Positions 1-5,972 of a stretch of 11,259 nucleotides of DNA are shown piece by piece. The notes beneath the pieces were generated by a model that did no database searches, was not told where the DNA came from, and was given only the letters and a program-made list of their open reading frames with translations. The stretch is from DATJBC01 sp035515515. Its GTDB lineage: Bacteria; Actinomycetota; Acidimicrobiia; Acidimicrobiales; UBA8190. A program made the translations under genes and the position numbers. How positions within the stretch are numbered: position 1 is the stretch's first letter; each line of letters starts with the position of its first letter. The stretch spans positions 1-11,259 of the forward strand of contig DATJBC010000145.1 of assembly GCA_035515515.1 (NCBI GenBank). Reading direction: 5' to 3'.

Positions 1-22
1 ACCCTCGGCCCCATCGTAGGTA

Positions 23-50
23 ACTTTACATAAGATACATTATCGGCGGT
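23..50 (-). other. dif: Putative dif site (XerC/XerD chromosome dimer resolution)
   Basis: Read on the minus strand this 28-bp block is an 11-bp XerC-type arm ACCGCCGATAA, a 6-bp centre TGTATC and an 11-bp XerD-type arm TTATGTAAAGT. The inner GATAA/TTATG half-sites form the inverted repeat typical of dif, and the 11-6-11 spacing is exact. Against the E. coli dif sequence as I remember it, 20 of 28 positions agree, with the XerD arm and inner XerC half best kept. It is a sharp AT-rich island in very GC-rich DNA. XerC and XerD recombine here to resolve chromosome dimers after FtsK activation, so the window would lie at the replication terminus. A dif-like site carried by an integrated or plasmid element is the main alternative. 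The nearest possible gene ends 32 bp away. Confidence 0.75.
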
Positions 51-82
51 GTGGACACGGGCGCTCCTGAACCCACGCCAGC

Positions 83-280
83 TCAGCGGAGGTGCGTGCG
101 GCCCCGGGTCCTCGCTCCCACCACCACGAAGACCGCCAACACCATGGCCGGGACGACGGGGAGCCACACACTGACCCGCTGGGTCACGAACGCCGCCAGG
201 ACCAGCGCGCACATCGCCGTCCACCACAGGGCCCGAGGGAGTCGGCGCCGGGGGGGTTCCGACGCATCGAAGACCGGCAT
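83..280 (-). CDS. Possible small two-helix membrane protein (65 aa)
   Basis: I do not recognise a family. The reading frame gives a 65-residue protein with a charged, Arg- and Pro-rich N-terminus (residues 1-17), a hydrophobic segment at about 18-33, a short turn, a second hydrophobic segment at about 38-55, and an Arg-rich tail. This looks like a two-pass membrane hairpin. Third codon positions are strongly G/C, as in the window's clear genes. No Shine-Dalgarno lies directly before the ATG at 280. A GTG at 289 (three codons earlier) has an AAGGGG about 12 nt upstream and could be the real start. The open frame continues much further upstream, but that part is Arg/Gly/Pro-rich and looks like a shadow frame. 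The gene reads towards the putative dif site. It could still be a spurious frame. Confidence 0.5.
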   Translation of the reverse strand: MPVFDASEPPRRRLPRALWWTAMCALVLAAFVTQRVSVWLPVVPAMVLAVFVVVGARTRGRTHLR

Positions 281-565
281 GATGGACACGCTACGAGGCT
301 CGCCCCTTCTCGGGAGCCCACAACTCCCCAGCCGCCGGGGGGGGCATCGTGCGGCCGGGTCCCGGGGCACGCCTGAGGCGTGAAGGGCGGGGCACCTCGC
401 CGAGCGGAACGGACGCTCGCCCGCCGCTGCCGGGCGGTGATCGACGCGTCCGACGACCTGATGGAGCGCTCCGCAGGCTCCTGGCCGGCGTCCCTGCGTC
501 ACGGCGCAGCCCCCTGGGTGGCGGCGGGCCGGTCGACCCGCCGGGGCGCGCCGTCGAACTCGTCG
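281..565. other. Gap without a convincing gene
   Basis: Open frames here run on into neighbouring regions and translate to Arg/Pro/Gly-rich text typical of noncoding frames in GC-rich DNA. The only structure I see is a hairpin at 418-436, with arms CGCCCG and CGGGCG and a 7-nt loop. It lies downstream of the minus-strand gene ending at 566 and could help terminate it, but there is no T-tract. No tRNA or repeat was recognised. Confidence 0.5.
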
Positions 566-835
566 TCAGGTCAGGCGGCTCGTCAGGGCCTCGGCCCGGG
601 CGCGCAGGGCCTTCGCCTTCGACGCCGGGGCCACGTCCGCCACGAGGGCGGCCAGCTCGCCGACGATCTGCGCCAACTCGGCCAGGTCCTTGCTCGTCTC
701 TTCCACCTGGAGGTGGGAGAACGGGAGCGCCACGTTGATCCTGTTGGTCGGGGCCACCACCTCGGGCGCCGTTCTGTGCTCTGGTCGACCAGGCCGCCTC
801 GGTGGCGCCGCGGTGGCGGTCTTCTCGTCAGCCAT
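566..835 (-). CDS. Hypothetical small Pro/Arg-rich helical protein (89 aa)
   Basis: This 89-residue protein has no function I can name. Residues 1-30 are rich in Pro, Arg and Ala and probably disordered. A short conserved-looking motif follows (NRINVALPF, residues 31-39). Residues 45-88 are rich in Ala, Leu, Glu and Lys and should form one or two amphipathic helices, perhaps a coiled coil. There is no signal peptide, membrane segment or Cys. The start is well supported: ATG at 835 is preceded on the minus strand by AAGGAGG at a spacing of about 7 nt, one of the best ribosome binding sites in the window. It is transcribed away from the DUF4389 gene; the 210 bp between them must hold both promoters. 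That interval contains a small perfect inverted repeat, GCCAC/GTGGC at 883-893, a possible but weak operator. Confidence 0.75.
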   Translation of the reverse strand: MADEKTATAAPPRRPGRPEHRTAPEVVAPTNRINVALPFSHLQVEETSKDLAELAQIVGELAALVADVAPASKAKALRARAEALTSRLT

Positions 836-1045
836 GGTGCGTCCTCCTTCCCGTCGGTCCCCGTGCTCGGGGGCCCTCTGCGGCCACTGTGGCGTGTCGG
901 CGCGCGTCCTGCCAGGGCCGGAGGGTGGTTTCCGGCCACGCGGGGACGTTGTGCCCTACCGCCGCACCTCCGGATCAGCCACAGTTGCCATGAGACGGCC
1001 CGTGGGTACGCCCGAGCCTCGCGACGAGAGGCAGTAGGAGGCGGC

Positions 1046-1759
1046 ATGCCGAGGTACCCGGTTCGACTGGAGGCGCACATCGAGGGTGAGCCCAGCCGCT
1101 GGCTGTGGCTCGTGAAGTGGGTCCTTCTGATCCCCCACTTCGTCGTCCTCTTCTTCTTGTGGGTGGCCTTCTCGGTCCTCACGATCGTGGCGGGGGTGGC
1201 CATCCTCTTCACGGGCCGGTACCCGAGGTCGATCTTCGACTTCAACGTCGGCGTCCTGCGCTGGAGTTGGCGGGTGGCCTTCTACGGCATCGGCGCCTTC
1301 GGCACCGACCGCTACCCGCCGTTCAGCCTCGACCCGGATCCCGCCTACCCGGCCCAGTTCGACGTCGAGTACCCCGAGCACCTGTCGCGGGGCCTCGTCC
1401 TCGTGAAGTGGTGGCTCCTCGCCATCCCCCAGTACGTCGTGGTGGCGATCTTCGCCGGCGGCTGGGGACTGGGCCTCGGCGGGTGGCGCGGGGCCGGCGG
1501 GGGCGGCGGCCTCATCGCCGTGCTGGCCCTCGTCAGCGCGGTGATCCTGGCGGTCACCCAGCGGTACCCGACGCAGCTCTTCGACTTCCTCATGGGGCTG
1601 AACCGCTGGTGCTTCCGGGTCGTCGCCTACGCGGCGTTGATGCGGGACGAGTACCCGCCGTTCCGTCTGGACACCGGGGGCTCCGAGCCCGAGGGCCCGC
1701 CCCCCGTGCCCCCCGTGCTGGGCGCCCCTCCGGGCGGCCCCACCCCGGCCGTCCACTGA
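1046..1759 (+). CDS. DUF4389 domain membrane protein, internally duplicated
   Basis: This 237-residue membrane protein carries two copies of the DUF4389 unit. The first ends with GRYPRSIFDF (57-66) and DRYPPFSLD (88-96). The second repeats the pattern with QRYPTQLFDF (172-181) and DEYPPFRLD (201-209). Each copy starts with a VKW-containing hydrophobic block (residues 23-57 and 120-140, the second continuing at 153-171) followed by an aromatic amphipathic stretch. A Gly-rich loop (about 138-155) interrupts the second copy, and the C-terminus is Pro-rich. The family's biochemical role is unknown; it is common in actinobacteria and predicted to sit in the cytoplasmic membrane. The start is ATG at 1046 with TAGGAGG at 1035-1041. 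The frame is open much further upstream, but that part is low-complexity and overlaps the opposite gene, so I reject it. The sulfotransferase starts 78 bp downstream on the same strand. Confidence 0.9.
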   Translation: MPRYPVRLEAHIEGEPSRWLWLVKWVLLIPHFVVLFFLWVAFSVLTIVAGVAILFTGRYPRSIFDFNVGVLRWSWRVAFYGIGAFGTDRYPPFSLDPDPAYPAQFDVEYPEHLSRGLVLVKWWLLAIPQYVVVAIFAGGWGLGLGGWRGAGGGGGLIAVLALVSAVILAVTQRYPTQLFDFLMGLNRWCFRVVAYAALMRDEYPPFRLDTGGSEPEGPPPVPPVLGAPPGGPTPAVH

Positions 1760-1837
1760 CCGCCCGGGCGCGGCCCGGCGACCTGGGACAATCAGGCATG
1801 GGCAGCGGGCGGGGGCCACGCGGGACGGGGGCAGGGC

Positions 1838-2767
1838 GTGGGCGCTGACCCCAACCTGTTCATCGTGGGGGCCCCGAAGTGCGGGACGACCGCGCTGTCG
1901 CGCTACTTGACGGCTCATCCCGACGTGTTCGTGGCCAACCGCGAGCTCAACTACTTCAGCGTCGACCTCGAATTCCGCACCATGAAGGGTGAGGCGTGGC
2001 GCATCACGCCCGAGGCCTACCGGGCGTGGTTCGCCGAGCACCCCGACGTCCGCTACCGCGGCGACCACTCGGTCTTCTACCTGTACTCGTCCCGTGCGGC
2101 CGCCGAGATCCGGGCCTTCGACCCCGACGCCCGGATCCTCGTCATGCTGCGCAACCCCGTCGACCAGATGCACTCCGAGCACAGCGAGATGCTCTTCCAG
2201 GGAGACGAGGACGAGCGCGACTTCGCCACCGCCCTCTCCCTGGAGGAGGCCCGCCGCCAGGGGCGCCACGTGCCGCCGCACTGCCGGAAGGTGTTCGGCC
2301 TCTTCTACCGCGACCTGGCCCGCTACAGCGACCAGGTGGAGCGCTACTTCGCCGCCTTCGGGCGCCACCGGGTGTGCGTGGTGCTCCACGACGACCTGGT
2401 GGCCGACGTGGCCGGCGCCTACCGCCGGGTGCTGGAGTTCCTCGACGTCGACCCCGAGGTCGCCCCCGACTTCTCGGTGGTGAACGCCAACAAGGTGGTG
2501 CGCAGCACCGCGCTCCGGGAGCTGCTGCGCCGGACGCCGGCCCTGGCGCGGCGCGCCGGGCGGCTCGTGGTCCGCGACGAGCACGATCGCGCCGCCCTGC
2601 GCCGGCGCCTGCAGGCCATGAACACCAAGGAGCAGGCCCGCCCGGCCGTCGACCCCGAGCTCCGCCGGCGCCTCGAGGAGGAGTTCGAGCCCGAGGTGCG
2701 CCGGCTCGAGGCCTTGCTGGGACGCGACCTGCCCGCCTGGCGCAGCGCGCCCGCCCCCTCGGCCTAA
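1838..2767 (+). CDS. PAPS-dependent sulfotransferase
   Basis: This 309-residue protein is a sulfotransferase of the Sulfotransfer superfamily, which moves sulfate from 3'-phosphoadenylyl sulfate (PAPS) to a hydroxyl or amine. Near the N-terminus GAPKCGTTAL (11-20) is the 5'-phosphosulfate loop, with K14 contacting the sulfate. LRNPVDQMHSEHSEM (104-118) is the 3'-phosphate motif, with R105 and S113 in the expected 8-residue spacing. H77 in RGDHSVFYLY is a candidate catalytic base. Length is normal for bacterial members resembling the heparan-sulfate sulfotransferase domain. No signal peptide is seen, so it is probably cytoplasmic. The substrate cannot be read from sequence; the facing glycosyltransferase suggests a glycan or glycolipid. 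The start is GTG at 1838 after a purine-rich GGGGGCAGGG; the ATG at 1798 is out of frame. The C-terminal 90 residues are charged and helical. Confidence 0.92.
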   Translation: MGADPNLFIVGAPKCGTTALSRYLTAHPDVFVANRELNYFSVDLEFRTMKGEAWRITPEAYRAWFAEHPDVRYRGDHSVFYLYSSRAAAEIRAFDPDARILVMLRNPVDQMHSEHSEMLFQGDEDERDFATALSLEEARRQGRHVPPHCRKVFGLFYRDLARYSDQVERYFAAFGRHRVCVVLHDDLVADVAGAYRRVLEFLDVDPEVAPDFSVVNANKVVRSTALRELLRRTPALARRAGRLVVRDEHDRAALRRRLQAMNTKEQARPAVDPELRRRLEEEFEPEVRRLEALLGRDLPAWRSAPAPSA

Positions 2768-3636
2768 GGGCCGCTCCCCCGCCGCCCGCGCCCCCCAAGG
2801 CGGCGCAGCGCGTTCTCGATCCCCTGGCCGCGGTCGCTGAAGCGCAGGGCCGACGCCCCCGACAGGCGCGTCCACAGATCCTCCTCGTCCGCCGGGGCGG
2901 ACGTCCCCAGCCCGATGCGCAACAGGCGCGACAGCAGCATGTGGCTCGAGAGCAGGTCCTCGTGGGTCCGTGCGCGCAGCACGGGGGCCATGACGGCGTT
3001 CCACAGCACCACCGTCATGGGCGTGCCGGCCAGGACGCGCCGGGGCGACTCGAGGCGCGACAGGAGCCGCCGCCACTGGTACCAGGGGACGGGGGCCACG
3101 CGCCCCATGGGCAGCGACTTCCACGGCAGGGTGCGGCCCAGGGACCAGCACACGTCCTGGGCCAGGGCCGAGTAGGGCATGGCCGTCCAGTCGGCGTGGC
3201 GGGTGAGGGCGTCGTCCTGGCCCTTGGCCCAGGCGTCCACGAAGGGCGAACCGGGGGCCGCCGCGCACATGTTGCCGAAGAACCGCCCGAGCTCCTTGCC
3301 CCAGCACACGATCCCGGTGTCGTCGAGCTCGTCCACGAACCCGGACAAGGGAGCCAGCGCCACGGTGTCGATGTCGATCCACACCCCGCCGTGGCGCTGC
3401 AGCAGGCGCGACCGGCAGTAGTCGGACCGGTAGTTGGGCGCCGGCAACCCCTCCCAGCGGTCGAGGTCCATGTCGGGCAGCCACTGGGGGGCGCTCTGGC
3501 GGTCGAGCACGCGCAGCTCGAGGGGCGGGCTGTGGCGCCGGATGGTCTCCAGGCACAGGTCGAGGTACGCCGAGCGGGGCGCGGACGTGCGGCTCTCCCA
3601 GTACGTCCACACCGCGCCGGATGCCTCGGCGGTCAA
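2764..3636 (-). CDS. DXD-motif glycosyltransferase, capsule-synthesis/GT32-like
   Basis: This protein (290 residues from the chosen start) has the hallmarks of the Caps_synth / Gly_transf_sug group of retaining glycosyltransferases: an N-terminal VWTYWES (9-15), YRSDYCRSRLLQRHGG (69-84), then WIDIDTV (86-92), whose D88-x-D90 should bind the metal-nucleotide sugar. Such enzymes add hexoses to capsular or surface glycans. No membrane segment is evident, so it probably works at the inner membrane face. Start choice: TTG at 3636 is preceded by AGGGGGG at about 7 nt, and it puts the conserved VWTYW near the N-terminus; another TTG at 3678 adds 14 Arg/Gly-rich residues and is less likely. Its stop interlocks with that of the convergent sulfotransferase. 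It lies 88 bp downstream of the dienelactone hydrolase on the same strand. Sugar donor and acceptor are unknown. Confidence 0.85.
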   Translation of the reverse strand: MTAEASGAVWTYWESRTSAPRSAYLDLCLETIRRHSPPLELRVLDRQSAPQWLPDMDLDRWEGLPAPNYRSDYCRSRLLQRHGGVWIDIDTVALAPLSGFVDELDDTGIVCWGKELGRFFGNMCAAAPGSPFVDAWAKGQDDALTRHADWTAMPYSALAQDVCWSLGRTLPWKSLPMGRVAPVPWYQWRRLLSRLESPRRVLAGTPMTVVLWNAVMAPVLRARTHEDLLSSHMLLSRLLRIGLGTSAPADEEDLWTRLSGASALRFSDRGQGIENALRRLGGRGRRGSGP

Positions 3637-3679
3637 TGCCCGTCCCCCCTGTCGGCGCCGGGGTGACCCTACCGGCAAA

Positions 3680-3697
3680 CGCCCGCGCCGACGGGCG
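3680..3697 (-). terminator. Small GC hairpin between hydrolase and glycosyltransferase genes
   Basis: Arms CGCCCG (3680-3685) and CGGGCG (3692-3697) with a 6-nt loop lie between the hydrolase stop and the glycosyltransferase start. There is no T-tract, so this is at best an attenuating or terminating hairpin. GC-rich DNA yields such stems by chance. Confidence 0.2.
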
Positions 3698-3724
3698 GCG
3701 CCCGGCGCGCCCTGTCCGGGCCGG

Positions 3725-4438
3725 TCACGCCGCGGGCAGGTGGCGGCCGAACCACTCGAGCGTCCGCCGCCAGGCGTCGGTGGCCGAGGCCTCGTGGTAG
3801 TCGGGCCGCATGTCGCAGTGAAAGCCGTGCCCTGCGCCGGGGTAGCGCACGATCTCGGTGTCGACCCGGGCCGCCGCGCTGCGCGTCCGCAGGGCCTCGA
3901 CGTCCTCGACGGGGATCCCCTTGTCCTCGTCCCCGTAGAGGCCGAGCCACGGGGCCTGGAGGTCGGCCGCCATGTCCAGCTGCGACGGCATCCCCAGGCG
4001 GCCCTCGGCGATGCCCCCGCCGTAGAAGGTGACCCCGGCCCCCACCGGGCGCCGCACCGACACGAGGAAGGCGACCGTCCCGCCCATGCAGAACCCCACC
4101 ACCCCCACGCGCGCCGCCGGCAGGCCGGCGTGGGCGAGATGGGCCAGGGCGGCGTCGACGTCGCCCAGCACGGCCGCCTCGGACAACGCGCCGAAGTGGG
4201 TCATGATCTGGTCGAAGTCGCCGTAGCCGAGGACGGGGTCGCCGGTGCGGTGGAAGAGGTGCGGCGCCACCGCCCGGTAGCCCTGGGCCGCGAAGCGGCG
4301 GGTGACGTCCTCGATGTGGGGGTTGACCCCGAACGCCTCCTGGACGACGACGATCCCGCCCCGGGGCTCCCCGTCGGGCTCGGCGTCGTAGAGGCCCATG
4401 TCCCCGTCCGCCGTCGTCACCGTCACGGTGCTCGCCAT
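3725..4438 (-). CDS. Dienelactone hydrolase family protein
   Basis: This 237-residue alpha/beta hydrolase belongs to the dienelactone hydrolase (carboxymethylenebutenolidase-like) family. The nucleophile elbow GFCMGG (115-120) has Cys117 in place of Ser, as is diagnostic for the family. The acid is most likely D172 in GDEDKGIP, and H204 in GAGHGFH is the catalytic histidine. E34 in VVQEAFG matches the glutamate that interacts with the Cys in classical enzymes. Length matches the usual 230-240 residues, and no signal peptide is seen, so it is cytoplasmic. The classical reaction opens dienelactone in chlorocatechol degradation, but no other catechol genes are here, so the true substrate is open. 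The start is ATG at 4438 with GAGGAG about 6 nt upstream. It diverges from the PIG-L gene across a 244-bp region holding a palindromic AT-rich promoter-like element. Confidence 0.93.
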   Translation of the reverse strand: MASTVTVTTADGDMGLYDAEPDGEPRGGIVVVQEAFGVNPHIEDVTRRFAAQGYRAVAPHLFHRTGDPVLGYGDFDQIMTHFGALSEAAVLGDVDAALAHLAHAGLPAARVGVVGFCMGGTVAFLVSVRRPVGAGVTFYGGGIAEGRLGMPSQLDMAADLQAPWLGLYGDEDKGIPVEDVEALRTRSAAARVDTEIVRYPGAGHGFHCDMRPDYHEASATDAWRRTLEWFGRHLPAA

Positions 4439-4589
4439 CGGTGCTCCTCGCCCCTCGTCCGCTCGGTGCCGCCCCGCCCGCCGGGCGGCGAAGGATCCAC
4501 CATGCCAAAGGGGGCCGCTCCCCCGCTATCGGGCCGCGGCCCGCCACCCGAGGGTGCCCGTCGGCGGCGGGCGCGCCGGGGGGCCCGCC

Positions 4590-4625
4590 CTATAGCAGAA
4601 ACATCATATTTCGTATTTGCTATAG
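4590..4625. promoter_or_regulatory. AT-rich inverted repeat, candidate divergent promoter/operator
   Basis: CTATAGCA (4590-4597) and TGCTATAG (4618-4625) are perfect 8-bp inverted arms; with mismatches the symmetry extends to about 13 bp per arm. Each arm gives an extended -10-like TGCTATAG reading outwards: TATAGC at 4621-4626 on plus, TATAGG at 4594-4589 on minus. They would serve the PIG-L gene (ATG 4683) and the hydrolase (ATG 4438). The -35 boxes are poor (GAAACA at 4598-4603 on plus). The element is very AT-rich within very GC-rich flanks. It may also be the binding site of a dimeric repressor or activator. A terminator is less likely, since both adjacent genes start here. Confidence 0.5.
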
Positions 4626-4682
4626 CCCGCCCCCCCGGGGGGCGCCGGCCTCCCGGCGGCCATGCCCTAGCCTGCCCTTGCC

Positions 4683-5477
4683 ATGGCGACGACCGTGTTC
4701 TTCCACGCCCATCCCGACGACGAGGCCATCCAGACGGGCGGCACCATGGCCAAGATGGCCGCCGCCGGGCACCGCGTGGTGCTCGTCACCGCCACCCGGG
4801 GCGAGCTGGGCGAGGTCCCCGAGGGGCTGCTGGCCCCCGGTGAGAGCCTGGCCGAGCGGCGGGCGCAGGAGCTGGCCGCGGCGTGCGCGGCCCTGGGTGT
4901 GGCGCGCCACGAGTACCTGGGCTACGGGGATTCGGGCATGGCGGACGAGCCCACCAACGACGACCCGGGGTGCTTCTGGCGGGCCGACACCGAGGAGGCG
5001 GCCGGGCGCCTCGAGGCCATCCTGGTCGAGGAGGGCGCGGACGTCCTCGTCACCTACGACGAGAACGGCGGCTACGGGCACCCCGACCACATCCAGGTCC
5101 ACCGCGTGGGGATCCGGGGGGCCGCCCGGGCGGGCACGCCGCACGTGTTCATGGCGACGGTCAACCGCGACTACCTGCTGGCGCTCACCGAGAAGTCCGA
5201 GGACTTCGGCCTCGACCTCCCCGACGAGCAGCGCGCCACCCTCGAGCACCTGGGCGTGCGCGCCGAGCGGATCACCACCACCGTGGACGTGAGCGCCTTC
5301 TTGGACCACAAGCGGCGCGCCATGCAGGCGCACGCCAGCCAGATCGGCGAGACCTCGTTCTTCTTGTCCATGCCCCCCGAGGCGTTCGCCGCGGTGTGGG
5401 GCAACGAGTGGTACATCCGGGTGGGCCCGGCGCCGGCCACGGCGGTCGACGACGCCCTCCTCCCCCCGGGACGGTGA
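4683..5477 (+). CDS. PIG-L family deacetylase, MshB/Mca-like (mycothiol metabolism)
   Basis: This 264-residue protein is a zinc-dependent amidase of the PIG-L/LmbE family. HAHPDDE (8-14) supplies zinc ligands H10 and D13 and base D12; YDENGGYGHPDH (125-136) supplies the third ligand H136 and the catalytic-site H133. Spacing matches MshB (H13, D15, D16, H144, H147). The family includes MshB, which deacetylates GlcNAc-inositol in mycothiol synthesis, and Mca, which cleaves mycothiol S-conjugates in detoxification. I cannot decide between them, though the GGYGHPDH wording leans towards MshB. The protein is cytoplasmic. ATG at 4683 puts the zinc motif at the usual distance from the N-terminus; no clear Shine-Dalgarno precedes it. 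A three-codon minimal frame ATG-CCC-TAG lies 13 nt upstream (4662-4670). The stop overlaps the next gene's start by GTGA. Confidence 0.92.
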   Translation: MATTVFFHAHPDDEAIQTGGTMAKMAAAGHRVVLVTATRGELGEVPEGLLAPGESLAERRAQELAAACAALGVARHEYLGYGDSGMADEPTNDDPGCFWRADTEEAAGRLEAILVEEGADVLVTYDENGGYGHPDHIQVHRVGIRGAARAGTPHVFMATVNRDYLLALTEKSEDFGLDLPDEQRATLEHLGVRAERITTTVDVSAFLDHKRRAMQAHASQIGETSFFLSMPPEAFAAVWGNEWYIRVGPAPATAVDDALLPPGR

Positions 5478-5968
5478 CCCCGGGCGCCGACGTCGACGAC
5501 CACGACGTCCCCGCCGTGGTCGCCGGCGAGCGCGACAGCCTGCTGGCCTTCCTGGGCTACCTGCGCGCCGCCGTCGACCGCAAGCTCGACGGGCTGAGCG
5601 AGGACGACGCCCGCCGCCGCCTGGTGCCCTCGCGCACCACCCTGCTGGGGCTGGTCAAGCACCTCACGGTGGTGGAGGCCTACTGGTCCGAGCGGCGTCT
5701 GGCCGGATCCGACGTGCGCGCCGAGGGCGACGGCTTCGACCTGGCCGACGACGACACGGTCGCCTCGGTGCGCGCCGCGTACGCGGCGGCCTGCCGGCGG
5801 ACCGACGAGCTCGTGGCGGCGTGCGGGGACCTCGACCAGCCGCTGGCCCGGGGCCGCCACGGCCGCACGGCGCGCTGGATGCTCACCCACCTGGTCGAGG
5901 AGACCGCCCGCCACGCGGGGCACGCGGACGTGCTGCGCGAGCTCCTCGACGGCCGGGTGGGCCGCTGA
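5474..5968 (+). CDS. DUF664/DinB-superfamily protein, putative mycothiol-dependent enzyme
   Basis: This 164-residue protein looks like a DinB-fold four-helix bundle of the DUF664 type. RDSLLAFLGYLRAAV (20-34) and LSEDDARRRLVPSRTTLLGLVKHL (41-64) form the first helices, with candidate metal ligand H63. The last conserved helix, THLVEETARHAGHADVLRE (138-156), contains H139, H147 and H150. DinB relatives are metal-dependent thiol S-transferases that use mycothiol or bacillithiol. The start is GTG at 5474, overlapping the stop of the PIG-L gene in GTGA, which strongly suggests translational coupling. The context, a mycothiol-type amidase in the same transcript, supports a role in mycothiol-linked detoxification; the substrate is unknown. 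The open frame extends upstream inside the PIG-L gene but is not needed. It ends 4 bp from the convergent HtrA stop. Confidence 0.85.
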   Translation: MTPGADVDDHDVPAVVAGERDSLLAFLGYLRAAVDRKLDGLSEDDARRRLVPSRTTLLGLVKHLTVVEAYWSERRLAGSDVRAEGDGFDLADDDTVASVRAAYAAACRRTDELVAACGDLDQPLARGRHGRTARWMLTHLVEETARHAGHADVLRELLDGRVGR

Positions 5969-5972
5969 CGGC

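Noticed and set aside
23..50. Reading the AT-rich island as an ordinary promoter
   Set aside because: A TTTACA box is present but no -10 lies 16-18 bp downstream, whereas the exact 11-6-11 dif layout explains the whole island.
1829..1836. GGGCAGGG as a KOPS-like FtsK orientation sequence
   Set aside because: A single octamer in G-rich DNA is expected by chance, it points away from the putative dif site, and the enterobacterial motif need not apply to actinobacteria.
956..3610. Very long open frame (over 880 codons) on the minus strand
   Set aside because: It is antisense to the DUF4389 and sulfotransferase genes and runs through the glycosyltransferase gene in another frame; its composition (Arg, Gly, Pro, His, Val) is that of a GC-rich shadow frame.
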